Origin: Dactylis glomerata
Lineage: Eukaryota; Streptophyta; Magnoliopsida; Poales; Poaceae
NCBI GenBank assembly: GCA_007115705.1
Contig: QXEO01000553.1
Span: 19,164,025-19,228,024, forward strand
Reading direction: 5' to 3'
Length of the DNA: 64,000 bases
The notes under the pieces: generated by a model
What the model was told of the DNA's origin: nothing
Seen by the model: only the letters and a program-made list of their open reading frames with translations
The model's database searches: none
Shown here: piece after piece, positions 43,905 through 55,885 of the stretch
Layout: each line of letters begins with the position of its first letter
How positions within the stretch are numbered: the stretch's first letter is position 1
Position numbers and translations under genes: made by a program

Positions 43905-46506
43905 ATGAAAATCTTAGCCTGGAACTGCCGGGGGCTAGGCCTCCCCGGACAGTTCAAGAACTGGTGCAGCTGGTGCGCACCTACAGACCTAGTTTGATTT
44001 TCATAAGTGAGACTAGAACCAGGGAAAAGAAAATAAAAGATCTCAGATGGAGATTAGGCCTCAGGAATTGTATTACGCAATTAGGAAAAGGGAAAGGGGC
44101 CGGGATTGCTCTGTACTGGGATGAAAGTATCAAAATAAAAGTCTTGTCTGCGGGTCCGAGATACATCGATGTCTTGATAAATGATGTTGCAAAAGATCGC
44201 AAATGGAGAGGCACCTTTGTGTATGGTGAGCCTAAGAGCTCGGAAAGACACCACATGTGGACGATTTTACGCAAAATTAAGACAGATGCTGATGTCCCTT
44301 GGATGATGATTGGAGATTTCAACGAGACTAGATGGCAGCATGAACATTTCTCTGACACAAAGAGGTCTGAGAAAAGAATGGCCGACTTTAGGAGATGTCT
44401 AAACTTCTGTGATCTCCATGGCATTCCTTTTGTTGGACCTCCCTGGACTTTTGATAATAAACAGAAGGACAGCAAAAACGTCAAAGCACGGATTGATAGG
44501 GTTGTTGCCTCTCATAGCTGGACCGCTTTGTTCCCTGATGCCAAGCTTACTCATATTGTTTCCTCAAGATCTAATCACCTACCACTCCTCCTAGAGTGTG
44601 AAAGAGATCAACGTCAGCAGTCTGTAATCCACCAGAAATGTTACGAGCACATATGGGAGAGAGACCAAGCCCTTCCTTTGGTGATCGAGGAAGCTTGGGC
44701 TGGTTCGCCAGCCAGCTCAAACTTAACCGATCTGATACAGGAAGTAAAGGAAACTTGTGAGCACCTGCATGATTGGAGCACTGTGAATTTTGGTAAAGTT
44801 ACAAAAGAAATCAGCAAGAAGAGGAACCAACTTAAGAAGCTCTGGAAAAGAAACATATCCCAGAGCAGAGACAATGAAATTCGGAGAGTTAGCGCAGAAC
44901 TGGACGAACTGTTGCATAGAGAGGAGATGATGTGGAGACAGAGATCAAGGATTGCCTGGCTAAAAGAGGGGGACAGGAACACTAAGTTTTTCCATAGGAA
45001 AGCTAATTGGAGACAAAATAAGATTAAAATTGACCGGATCAAAGATGATAGTGGGTCTTGGGTTGATAACCCCGACGAGGTTACAAATTACGCCATGTCC
45101 TTCTTCAAAAATCTGTACACAAGAGACCCCTTGGTTAACCCAGAGGATATTCTGAATCTGATCAACTTGCCCATCACCCAAGATATCAATGAGGGTTTAT
45201 GCAAGGATTTCACCGACGATGAGATCAGTGATGCCTTGTTCCAAATTGGCCCGCTGAAGGCACCTGGGCCAGATGGGATGCCCGACAGGTTCTTCCAGAG
45301 GAACTGGGCGCTGCTGAAAGATGAAGTGGTCATGGCGGTCAAGGTTTTTTTTTGAGACTGGGATTATTCCGGAAGGGCTCAATGACACGACAATCATGCT
45401 TATCCCAAAAGGCTCAAACCCAGAAACACTCACTGATTACCGACCAATCAACCTCTGCAATGTTCTGTACAAAATCATCTCCAAGTGCCTAGTCAATCGG
45501 CTACGACCGCTGCTGGATAACATCATTTCTGAGACTCAAAGTGCCTTTGTCGCGGGCAGACTGATCACAGATAACGCGGTCATTGCTTTTGAATGCTTCC
45601 ACAAAATCCAGAGAAGCAAAAACCCGAGAGATAACCATTGCGCCTACAAACTTGATCTATCTAAAGCCTATGATCGGGTTGACTGGCATTTCCTCGAGAG
45701 CATTCTGCTAAAATTGGGTTTCTGCAAGCGCTGGACTGATTAGGTGATGACCTATGTCCGGTCGGTCAGGTTCTCAGTTAGAATCAATGGGAACAACACC
45801 AAAACTTTCACCCCCTCACGGGCCTGCGTCAAGGTGACCCACTCAGCCCATATCTTTCCTGTTCGTGGGAGAAGCTCTGTCGTGCTCCCTAAAAAAGCAA
45901 ACCATGGATGGCAGCATCACTCTGATTAAGGTGGCCAGGGGTGCCCCGGTCATTTCCAACCTTCTGTTCGCTGACGACAGTCTCCTCTTCTTCAAAGCCA
46001 CTCCGGAGGAGGCCAGGGCAGTTGACAGCACACTGAAACTCTTTCAGCGTTGCACGGGTCAACTCTTAAGCCCTAGCAAGTGCTCGATCTTATTCAGCTC
46101 TGCTTGTCCATCGGCAAACCAGTCGGTGATCAAAGCCATCCTAGGTATCTCTACCTCCACCTTCAAGGAGAAATACCTTGGTCTGCCCACGCCGAAGGGG
46201 AGAATGAAGAGCAGCTGTTTCCAACCGATCATGGCCAGATTCACGAAAAGACTCACCAATTGGGCAGAAAGGTTTATGTCACATGGGGCAAAGGACACAC
46301 TTATCAAATCTATGATCCAAGCCTTGCCGGGATACGTCATGGGTATTTTCAAGCTCACCACGGGTTTCTGTGATCAATATGAGAAATTAATCAGAGATTT
46401 TTGGTGGGGTGACGCTCAGAACCAAAGAAGGGTGCATTGGACGGCCTAGGACAATATCACCAAACCTAAAGGAATGGGTGGACTGGGGTTCTGGGACATG
46501 CGCCTG
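43905..46506 (+). pseudogene. LINE ORF2, 5' part: endonuclease and RT
   Basis: The start is the ATG at 43905 (MKILAWNCRGLG, the usual start of the plant LINE endonuclease). A frameshift near 43940 moves to the frame from 43964 that holds GDFNE (about 44322) and a SRSNHLPLLL motif where SDH is usual. RT follows: LKAPGPDGMP at about 45253, a frameshift in the T run at 45345-45353, then DYRPINLCN, KLDLSKAYDRVDW, a TAG at 45741-45743, another frame change, and LLFADD at about 45961. A TAG at 46447-46449 precedes the insertion at 46507. The enzyme nicks target DNA and primes reverse transcription; this copy is dead. Confidence 0.87.
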
Positions 46507-48759
46507 TGAAAGGACACAGATGTCGCCTAGAGGGGGGGTGAATAGGCGATTTAAAACTTTTACGAGTGGCTTGACAAATGCGGAATAAAACTAACGTTTA
46601 ATTTGCCAAGCATACAAAACCTAAATAAACTAGGTTCACCTATGTGCACCAACAACTTATGCTAGACAAGATAAGTAACTATGTGATAGCAAGATATATA
46701 TAACTTCAAGCACGAAGGCTATCACAAAGTAGATTGCATAAGTAAAGGAGCTCGGGTATAGAAATAACCGAGGCACGCAGAGACAACGATGTATCCCGAA
46801 GTTCACACCCTTGCAGGTGCTAATCTCCGTTGGAGCGGTGTGGAGGCACAAGGCTCCCCAAACGCCACAGAGGCTCACCGTAATCTCCTCGAGCCCTCCC
46901 ACCAAGATGGAAGACCCGATCCACTATGGGACCCTTGAGGGCGGTCACCGAACCCACACAAAGCTTGGGGCAACTCCACAACTTAATTGGAGGCTCCCAA
47001 ATCCACAAAGCCACTAAGTTTGGGGCACACTCCACAACTCAATTGGAGGCTCCCAATAATCGCCACGGAGGCACCACAAAGCTTGGGAAGATCTCCACAA
47101 CTTAATTGGAGGTCCCCAAGAAATCCACTGAGCCGTCTAGGGTTCCAAGAACCCAAGAGGAAATAAGCTTCTTGCTTTCACCACCGAATCTCCGAGCAGA
47201 ACTAAACCAATGCACCAAATGCAATGGCAAGAACACACGAAGTGCTCAAATCCTTCTCTCCCAAATCCTACCAAAGCAACAAATGCTATGGAGGGATATG
47301 AGAGGAAGAATAAGGAGGAAATCCACAAAGAGCTCCAAGATCTAGATCCAATAGGTTCCCCTCACTTAGAGGAGAAAGTGATTGGTGGAAATGTAGATCT
47401 AGATCTCCTCTCTCTTTTCCCTTACAAAGATGCAAGAAACATGGAGGGAATGGAGGAGGGAGGGCAAGCTTTGAAGGTCAACAATGGAGGAGAGAGAAGC
47501 CCAAAAACGTTGTTGGTTCAAGGAGGAAGAAGGGTATTTATAGGTGGGGAAAAATATGGCCGTTGGAAGCAGCCCACCGGCCAGTTTGGCCGTAAGTCCG
47601 GTGGCGCCGGCCTCTGGGCCGGACGGTCCAGCGGTAAGTCCGGCGGGACCGGACGCTTCGCCGGATGTCCGGCGGCCTGCCGGGCGGATCCGGCGCTGGG
47701 CCGAAAAAGCAGCCAGAACACCAGTTCGGCTGGACCGCCGGAACGGTCCGGTCCGCCGCCGGATGGTCCGGCCTGGAGCCCGGCCTGGCCGGACCAGGGG
47801 CCGAAATGGACAGCCCAAAAACCAAATAACTTTTGCAAGGAAACTCCGAATGAGATGAAACCAATTTTGTTTGAAATAATAAGAACCAGTAAGGGAGAAT
47901 TTACTATGAATTTAGAGGTAATAAGCGTCTCTATATGAGGAACCGATAAATTCTCCAAACACCAAAAACGCAATAAGAGTTCCATACGAAATCTGTTTTT
48001 GGTGAGCTAGAGCTTGTCATGGAAATGACCACAAGCTCTAGAACCTCACATGGATAAAATCCAAATAAGAACCAAGAAAGATAATGCCAAGTATGCAAAG
48101 GTTTGAGCTCTCTCCGAACGATACAAATAAGTTACTCACTCGAGAGCCCCTCTTGATAGTACGGCTATCGATCCTAAACCCGGTCTCCCACACTATGAGA
48201 CCGGTAAGAAAGAAACCCTATCAAGAACATACCTTTGCCTTGAGCATTCCACTTGAGCTAGATGGTGATGATCTTGATCTTCTCAAGTTGGACTACCTTT
48301 CTTGATTGCGCTTGCTCGGTGAAGTCTTGCGGATTGCTCCCCCATACATCACTATGGGAGAGACACTAGAGAAATATCTTCACATGTCCATTACCACCAA
48401 ATGGACACCGAGCTTCAAGCAAATGATATCTTCTGGAAGCCTATCTTGAACTTGCGCTTCGACTTGATCAACATTGATGATGTCTTGAGAATGCACATGA
48501 GAGCTCACTCCATCTTATTCCTCAAGACACGCTCTATATAGGCTCAACTCCTTTATGACCAATCTTCGGATCACTCCTTGAATAACACCTTGATCATCAC
48601 ATAATATTCTTTATATTCAACTTCTTACAACCTTGAACCCAACATATGGATCAAGCGTTGTCTACGGACAAGTCTTACAAATATAACTCAATGCAAACAT
48701 TAGTCCATAGGGATTGTCATTAATTACCAAAACCACACATGGGGGCACACGCCCTTTCA
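46507..48759. mobile_element. 2.25-kb TG...CA element inserted in the LINE, possibly a solo LTR
   Basis: The ends are TGAAAGGAC and GCCCTTTCA, so TGAAAGG is inverted at both ends. The flanks are GCCTG (46502-46506) and GCCAG (48760-48764), a 5-bp duplication with one mismatch. No internal LTR pair, primer site or convincing ORF is present, which fits a solo LTR or an unclassified LTR element; the longer inverted ends leave room for another class. Inside are degenerate repeats of CCACAACTTAATTGGAGG (about 46970-47115) and a GC block at about 47570-47810. Confidence 0.7.
46940..47130. repeat. Degenerate tandem units CACAACTTAATTGGAGG
   Basis: Three units of roughly 70 bp each combine AAGCTTGGG or AAGTTTGGGG, TCCACAACT(T/C)AATTGGAGG and TCCC. 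They lie inside the 46507-48759 element. Confidence 0.7.
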
Positions 48760-48764
48760 GCCAG

Positions 48765-50337
48765 CTTAATCAAGCTCTTCTTGCGAGACAAGCGTGGAGA
48801 CTGATCCAAAACCCATCTAGCCTCTGCGCCAGGGTTCTAATGGCGAAATATTACCCTCACGGAAACTTCCTCGACACCGTTTTCACCTCAGATACTTCCC
48901 CGATGTGGAAGGTGGTGGAGTTTGGCCTACAGCTGCTCAAAGAAGGCATCATAAACCGAATCGGGAATGGCAAGAAAACTCAAATCCTCAGAGACCAATG
49001 GATCCCAAGAGATTCTGGCTTGGGCATTACGACTTTGAAGAAAAACTCTCGGCGCCGCTGGGTTAACCAACTTATCGATTCTGGAACTAGGAGTTGGAAT
49101 GAGCACCTTATTTGGGAACTTTTTCTGGAACATGACGTCCAAGCGATCCTCTCGATTAAACTGCCACAATAAGATCTGGAAGATCGAGTTGGCCTGGCAC
49201 TATGAAAGGAATGGTGTCTTCACCGTCAGAAGCGCTTACCGGCTCGCCTTCAGGCTAAAGCACCAGGGCCGTGATAGTGTTAGCTCTAGCAGCAGCCCAA
49301 ATGGTGAAAGGTCGCTTTGGAACCTCATATGGAGAGCTGACGTCCCTCCCAAGGTGAGAGTTTTTGGCTGGCGCTTGGCTACAGACACCTTGCCTACCAG
49401 AAACAATAAGTTCAAAAGAACTCTGGAACCACATGACATCTGCACGATCTGTGGGAATGGCACTGAAGACGGACACCATGCTACAATCCTGTGCACCAAA
49501 GCTGTTGCCCTTCGCTCGGCCATGCGGGACCACTGGAAGCTTCCTCCTGATCGGGCGCTCAAGATGTCAGGAAAGGACTGGCTCCTCCTATGTCTGAGTA
49601 ACACCGATGACCAGACCAGAGATAGGTTGTTGCTATTCTGGCGAGCTTGGCACCTGAGGAATGATGTCATTCATCAACAGGGCAAGGAATCGATTGCTGC
49701 CTCAGTTTCATTCCTCTTGTCTTATGCCGAGAGGTTCCAAGCCTCGTCGCATCTCGTGGAAGACATAAAAGGAAAAGCGCCGATGTTCGTGTTGCCAGTG
49801 GCCTCGATGAAGCCGGAGCCAGGTAATCAAAGCATCTGGCCGCCGCCGCCTGCTAACTGGATCAAGCTGAACACCGACGGCTCGTTTATCGGCGCGGGAA
49901 AGCCAGGCGCGGCTGGTGCTGTTATCAGAGACCATTGTGGGAATGTCATCCTAGCAGCCTGTTCTCCGTTGCCTGGCTATGAGGATGCAGAGGAAGCTGA
50001 GCTGAAAGCTGCGCTGCTGGGCCTAAAACTGGTGGCAGGTTTCAGTCGCAAGGGTGTGATCATTGAGCTTGACTGTGCTACGGTCATGAAAACTCTGCAA
50101 TCACCATGGACCAACAGGTCTAAACTGTGGGCTTCGTTCCAAGAAGCGGATTCCTTTCTTTCGTGACTTGACGAATACCGACTGGTCCTTGTGAAGAGAG
50201 AGAGCAACAAGGTGGCTGATCTACTTGCTAAGATTGGTAGATCAGCAGGCAGCTGTATTTGGCGCGATCTTCTCCCAGACCCTGTTTGGGATCTTGTAAT
50301 CCAGGACAAAAACTATTGTATTCTAGTTTTAATATAA
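48765..50337 (+). pseudogene. LINE ORF2, 3' part: RT end, zf-RVT and RNase H
   Basis: After the insertion the frame restarts in NQALLARQAWRL. A frameshift and stop at about 49170 move it to a frame with a zf-RVT-like segment (about 49290-49520, ADVPPKVRVFGWRL ... ICTICGNGTEDGHH). An RNase H domain follows at about 49860-50160, with motifs LNTDGSF, AEEAELKAALLGL and IELDCATV, which supply the expected Asp, Glu and Asp. A TGA at 50164-50166 breaks its end, and the remaining codons run to about 50337. RNase H would remove template RNA. Terminal AATATAAG and an A run follow. Confidence 0.87.
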
Positions 50338-50535
50338 GGCTCTCTTAATCTCAAAAAAAATGGATAAATATCCCAATATTAAAAACAGGGCTCAATATTT
50401 TTGGAAACTCTTTCTTTGCCCCCAAAGATTGCATATAACGAACTCTCCAACTCTAGACGACTGCACCACACCCGTTCAACCCAACACACGCACGCACTGC
50501 AGAGGTTTTGGGGGGCGGCGAGAAGAGAGGCCATC

Positions 50536-53211
50536 ATGGCCGACGAGAATCTAGTGGCGGCGGACATGCCGCGGGTGGTGGTCGTCCTCTCCGCGCTCCT
50601 TGAGCGCGTCATGGAGCGCAACGACGCCGCGGCGGAGCCGGGGGCGGCTGTGTCGGCGTTCCGGGCGACGACGAAGCCTGACATCTCGGTGCGCGCGTAC
50701 ATGGCGCGCATCGCGCGGTTCGCGGGCTGCAGCCCGGCGTGTTTCGTCGCGGCCTACATCTACCTCGATCGCCTCCTGCGCCGCCGTCGCGCGCTCACCG
50801 TGGACTCCTACAGCGTGCACCGCCTCCTCATCACCGCCGTGCTCGCCGCCGTCAAGTTCATGGATGACATGTGAGTTCACCTGCACTGCACGTCTGTTCA
50901 CGATTTAACTGCTATGGCAGTTCTGACGTGCGTATGATCGCGTTCTTAGTTTTCTTGGGAATTTGTGCTGTTCTTGGGTCCAGCTGGCCTCTACAGCTTA
51001 CCTTACATGAGAAAATGGATCCGAAATAGGTAGAATTCTCCAGATCACGCTACTATTTAGGAACATTCAAAAGTATTAGGAAGACTCAAATGGTGTGTTG
51101 GCACTGTTCTTTGCACATATTTCCGTGAATCGATAGGTTCAGACTAATGGCAGGCACTGAACCATGACAAGAATTCAGAGACTCTAGTCAGGACTCAGGA
51201 GTATGCGAATAGCAGTGGAGACATATCTTGATTCTCCGATGAATCTTGCTCTTTTGTGCTTAACTTGGGTAGCCTTATCCGCTTGATCCCTTAAACCAAG
51301 CATTATAGAAGAGTCTTATCTTGCTTCAATTCTTCGTAATCAATCACTGTCAGCCAGTTAATATTCGGGACCCTAATTAATCTGCATGTCAACTCAACTT
51401 TGGAATTGCGAAGGAGATGATTAGTCTGCTTCTCTACTGTTCAAGTTGGTGCTAAACTACTGTGTTAATGTTACATGTTTAGAGTCATAAGACAATTTGG
51501 TGAGTTGTGTTCATAGAAGGCTCTGATGGGATAAGATCAACATCTATTTCTGGAATCCGGATCACGTAGGATGCATTGGGCAGAGATATTCTTTAAGAAG
51601 CAGAACCCAACAACCCCTTTCCTAAATCCTAACAGGCACTCGCAATCCAAAGCTGCATCGACTATTAAAAGGAAAGACCAGATTGCATTGGAGAGTTCTT
51701 TACATAATCTTAGGCAGAGCAAATAATGAGCACACCAAGTAGTAGAGTATTATCTGCTCCTGAGGTGATGTGTGGGCAAAATTATACCTACCAACAAAGA
51801 AGCGTGGCTCCACTGCTCCTTCTATCCAAGTTCCAACCACATTTGCACTAGAGGGGACCAAAGCCAAGATTTAAGATAGAGATCCCCTCCCTATCAACAC
51901 CATTTCTCTCATTTTGGAATTTAATTCGCTGCCAAGTAGTGACTGAATGGGGACAGTGGCAACTTGCCCTTTTCTCATGCTGATGCTCATACCTATCCCA
52001 ATACAGTCCCTGTCCCAATACCCTCCTTTCTGGAGCATCTAACCCTATGTTTATTTTCTGAAATCATTAAAACCATTAATTATTGATTGTATCTTCCTTC
52101 TTTGAAATAAGAGTAAATTCCATTTTTTACCGCTTAGTTGTGACACTGTGACAATTTAAACCCCATCTAAAATCTTGCCATATTCTGCTCCTTAGTTGGG
52201 ACATTTTGACTTGTTTTGCCCATTTTGATCATGTTTTACAAACCGAAAAGTTAGATCAACTTATTCATGTCGACTGACTGGGCATACATGTAAATGAATA
52301 CATTAGAGGCATAACAAACTATGCCAAATTTCATCAGATTCAGTCAAGTTCTACGAGTTTTTGTCCACAGAACAGGTGCACCACATTTGCTATCTATGGC
52401 GAAGGGGTGAGTTGCCAGTCCAGTCCAGTCAGGTGCCGCATAATTCTGACACATGGGACTACGTTGTTAACTTGGGGAGAAAACAGTAAAATGGAGTCAG
52501 AAAGTCACAAGACCATGGCTAAGGGGTGAAGTGTGGCAAGATTTTAAATATTGAGTAAATGTTGTCACAAGATCGCAACTGCCGTTAAATTGTAGAATTC
52601 GCTCTTGAAACAATCACCACAGTGGTTTCAGTTGGCGTAAAGAATTGGGTATCTTCGGCGGCAAATTCTGGATAACTGATTTGGTGCGTGCATCTCAGGT
52701 GGCTCATCTGTTCTGCTCTGCACTCATGGCTGGTAGCCAACTAGCACTAACAGTCTTGAATTGAATCCTGATGCATAGCATGTTGCCATATTAGCACACA
52801 TTGTCTATCTGAACCCTGAAAATCTGACGGCTATGAAAAACATAGGACTATGATCTATCTGAATCCTGATACAGGTAAAATGTTAACACACGATTTATGC
52901 GTCGCTGGTGTTGCAGATGCTACAACAACGCCTACTTCGCCAAGGTGGGCGGGATCAGCCTTCCGGAGATGAACTACCTGGAGGTGGAGTTCCTATTCGG
53001 CGTGGGCTTCGACCTGAACGTGTCGCCGGAGACGTTCGGCCACTACTGCGCCCTCCTCCAGTCCGAGATGCTCTGCCTGGAGATTGAGCCGGAGCCGCCC
53101 CTTGCCCTCCCTGCAGCCGCCGCCGCCGCCGCTCCAGGCAGCAGCAGGCTGCATCGCTGCCTATCTGAAGACGACGGCAGCAGTAGCAGTAAGCGGCAGC
53201 TGGCTGCGTAG
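50536..53211 (+). CDS. Cyclin-U/P type (CYCP4-like), two exons
   Basis: Exon 1 is 50536-50870 and exon 2 is 52917-53211; the 2,046-bp GT-AG intron splits an Ile codon. The product is 209 residues. The PHO80-like cyclin fold spans roughly residues 12-165: PRVVVVLSALLERVMERND, then ACFVAAYIYLDRLL, AAVKFMDD, and from exon 2 YNNAYFAKVGGI, EMNYLEVEFLFGVGFDLNVSPE. This is the typical plant P/U-type cyclin signature. The C-terminus is Ala-rich and then Ser-rich. Such cyclins bind CDKA in plants and are linked to division and phosphate signals. The gene is intact. The A-rich tail of a LINE ends about 177 bp before the ATG, and a MITE lies in the intron. Confidence 0.93.
52111..52604. mobile_element. 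Mutator-type MITE in the cyclin intron, 494 bp
   Basis: Imperfect terminal inverted repeats of about 100 bp start GAGTAAATTCC and, from the other end, GAGCGAATTCT; both contain AAAATCTTGCCA and CTCCTTAG or CCCCTTAG. A 9-bp duplication flanks it with one mismatch (TTGAAATAA at 52102-52110, TTGAAACAA at 52605-52613). No coding capacity is seen. Confidence 0.8.
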
Positions 53212-53897
53212 GTGGGCACATAGATATACGGAGTGTGGGTAACGTACGTCTATGTACAGAGTCGTGCGTTGCTCGAGCGGGCAGAGTTTGTATTAGAACA
53301 ACCTGCTTAGTGCAGACAGACCGTGTGAAATGCAACGCAATGGTGTGTGCTGTGCTGGCTCTTGTGATTCTCTACTGTAGTGAGATTTGAACAAGGTTGC
53401 CTTTTCTTCTTCTGAGAACGTGGCATCATGGCAAGGGAGATCCAAATCTCGGTGCGCAGCTGGTGAGCTCCCCGACAGAGTCTCCCGACGGCGTCTTGTT
53501 CTAGCGGTTGTACGGCTGCGAATATAGAATTTGGACATGCCCAGAAGCTTTAAAACTGCGGTGGCTGAAGCTCCGGCGTGGAAGTGTAGCCGGTGCCAGA
53601 GTGCCAAGGCAACGAAAGGAGGACGCGGGCGAGTCACTAACCAAGATAAGAACAGAGCAACGAGCTCGCATGTCCATAGTTGATTCTATAGGACGCGATG
53701 CATAGACTTTAGTTATGGTAAACTGCAGCCCAATTCTGTAAAATACAAATACGAATTGAATTTCAATGGATACATAATCACATTGGACATACAATTTGAT
53801 CGAACAGGTTTCATGCTTCAGGAAGAAATTACAGGGAAGGGAAAGCTATCACGGCGACAAAAGAGGCAAATAAAAATTGGTTCCAATCCGGCGCGCA

Positions 53898-54446
53898 TCA
53901 GTATCCAGTTCGCATTGGGAAGATCTGGCCTGGCGACTTCGACTGCTGCTGATGGTTCACGGACTGCAGGAGCGCCTGGTCGACCATGGCGGCGCGTGAG
54001 ACACGCGACACGGGCGTGCCGCCGGCCAGCGCGCGCCGGTAGGCCTCGTCGTCCTCCATGCTCCCGCCGCCCTCCAGCGCCAGGTGCACGAGGTGCCGCA
54101 TGTCGTAGGACGTCAGATCGTGCTGGTCGGTGAGCTCGGGGCCGTCGGAGCGCGCCGCGAATCCTGACAGCCGCAGGTTCCCCGCCTCCCGCGCGGGCGG
54201 GCCGCCGCGGTACGGGCGCACCGAGAACTGGGCGCCGCACTCGTCCTCGTCCTCGTCGTCATCCTCGTATCCGGCGATGGTCTGCTGGTCGCGCAGGCTC
54301 CGCGCGCCGCTGAGATCGAACTCGCCGAACTCCATGTCGCTCCCGCTCTCGTCCTCCTCCTCCTCTAACCCGAACTCCATGTCGCTCCCACTCTCGTCCT
54401 CCTCCTCGGCCTCGGCGAGGAAGACGTGCTCGTTCACGGCGGCCAT
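53898..54446 (-). CDS. Acidic protein of unknown function
   Basis: On the minus strand the ATG at 54446 opens a frame of 182 residues with no intron. I prefer this start over the longer frame because a TATA box lies 125 bp upstream and the longer N-terminus would overlap it. The N-terminal third is very acidic with a direct repeat (EEEDESGSDMEFG twice), then a DEDDD-like run. The C-terminal half is more balanced (LTSYDMRHLVHLALEGG, DDEAYRRALAGG, VSRAAMVDQALLQSVN) and may be helical. No known domain, signal peptide or membrane segment was recognised. High GC and codon use fit a genuine grass gene. Function is unknown. Confidence 0.7.
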   Translation of the reverse strand: MAAVNEHVFLAEAEEEDESGSDMEFGLEEEEDESGSDMEFGEFDLSGARSLRDQQTIAGYEDDDEDEDECGAQFSVRPYRGGPPAREAGNLRLSGFAARSDGPELTDQHDLTSYDMRHLVHLALEGGGSMEDDEAYRRALAGGTPVSRVSRAAMVDQALLQSVNHQQQSKSPGQIFPMRTGY

Positions 54447-54570
54447 GTCTACTAGCTCTAGCTGCGCTTGCACCAGCGGACGGACGGACAGTTGCAACGC
54501 CGGTGAATACTGTGGCTGCGGCGGGAACTCGTCGATCTGGTTGCGGTCGTGATGAGCGCTTGGAGCCTCC

Positions 54571-54578
54571 TTATATAG
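54571..54578 (-). promoter_or_regulatory. TATA box of the acidic-protein gene
   Basis: On the minus strand CTATATAA lies 125-132 bp before the ATG at 54446, a usual plant spacing. Confidence 0.6.
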
Positions 54579-54716
54579 CCTGATGATGGCGAGGAAACAA
54601 GACAGGGCCGAATTCGTCTCGGACAAGAACTCGCGTACCGAAGCAGCACTCCAAGCTGATACCGTCAAAAGAAAAGACGACGAAAAACCGTACCGAAGTT
54701 GGAGTGCGCCTGCCAC

Positions 54717-55885
54717 GACGGCGGCCTAGCCGTCCCGTAGACAATAAATCAGGCTAGACGTGAATGCTGGTAGGGGTGCCACGGTACACCCTCGACGTTG
54801 TCAATTGTCATGGACCACATCGTCAATTACGGCGAGTGGATGTAGGCTCCGCCGCCATCCCCTCCGCGCTGGGCTACATGGGGGATGGTGTTGATGTCGT
54901 CGTTCTTGCGCTCTTTAGCTTCGGCGGCGTGCTCCTAGTCCTCGACGTTGTGCACCCTGGCTTTCGTCGTCCTGAAGCGTGAGGTGAAGGAGGAGGCGCT
55001 GCCACACTGATGACATTGTGATTCGCGAGCCACGACAGCCGTCGCCGCCTCACGGGCCCCTCCACTTGCGCCGGGTGAAGCAGAAGCCGTCTTCCTCGAA
55101 GAAAAAGCTCGTCCAGCGTCGTTGGAGGAGTACGCACGGCGGGTGGCGTCGCTACGTGCTACCGATGGTCCCGAGGACAAGCCAGAGCTAATGAAATCCC
55201 CGGCTGACTCGATGAACGACCATCAAGTGGCGGCGCTCCTCAACGTCGGCATCGCCTGGCTGGTCTGGCACTTCGTCGCTATCACCGACGATAGTGCGGG
55301 AACGAGCGGAGGAGCCAGGAGCGGTGTCGTCAAGGACTAGTCTGACTACAAGTCATTCTGGCACGGCCGACAGCCTCAAGAATTATATTAATTTTATTTT
55401 AGTTGAAACTTTAGTCAGATTTCATTTTAATTTATAATTTAACGAAATTTGAATGAACTTTATTTTATGTTTAAAATTCAAAAACTCTTTGTTAGGAGGC
55501 GAGTGAGAAGAGACACCCATACGCGAACACCCATATGGGGGTTTTTGGATGCTCTAACGCAGAGCATTTGACCGCTCCAAATCCAAAACATTTGCGCGCC
55601 ATTTTTTGACTGGTATCAATGTTTGGTGGAAGTAGTGCGCGCCATTGCAGCACGGGGCGCCAAAAAGTAGTGAAACACAGTGGGTCCCTCTTTGGATGCT
55701 GTCTTCTCCCGTGGCCTGCCGATGCACGTGTCGCCCTTCTGCTTCCGGCGACCGCAGGACGCTGTCACTCTGCCAGTCCTCCACTGAAATAAACAAGTCT
55801 GGTACACGTGGATCGTCTTACGAATCGAAAACATAAATAGCGGAACCGTTTCTTACGAATCTACCATTTCAAAAGGATCCATTTA
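54717..55885. other. Intergenic DNA with weak ORFs and possible decayed transposon
   Basis: Short frames at 54764-54982 and 55122-55340 (+) match no family I recognise and lack support. From about 55380 to 55660 the AT-rich run followed by TGGATGCTCTAA and GCGCGCCATTTTTTG resembles ends of grass DNA transposons, but no paired end was found. Confidence 0.4.

Larger units (their letters stand above)
41940..50359 (+). mobile_element. L1-type LINE with RNase H, interrupted
   Basis: ORF1 (gag-like, DUF4283 and CCHC) is followed by ORF2 (endonuclease, RT, RNase H) and an A-rich end at 50351-50358. The 5' boundary is uncertain. A 2,253-bp element sits in ORF2 at 46507-48759. Both ORFs carry frameshifts and stops. 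No convincing target duplication was found around it. Confidence 0.88.

Noticed and set aside
47399..47985. Pro/Arg-rich ORFs in the CCGG block
   Set aside because: High GC removes stop codons on both strands; no recognisable protein.
46507..48759. CACTA or Harbinger transposon
   Set aside because: The ends are TG...CA with a 5-bp duplication, not CACTA ends or a 3-bp TTA/TAA duplication.
53501..53820. Frames between the cyclin and acidic-protein genes
   Set aside because: No domain, no promoter pattern, and conflicting frames on both strands; probably UTR and spacer.
54764..55340. Two short plus-strand frames
   Set aside because: They match no family and lack any promoter or splice support.
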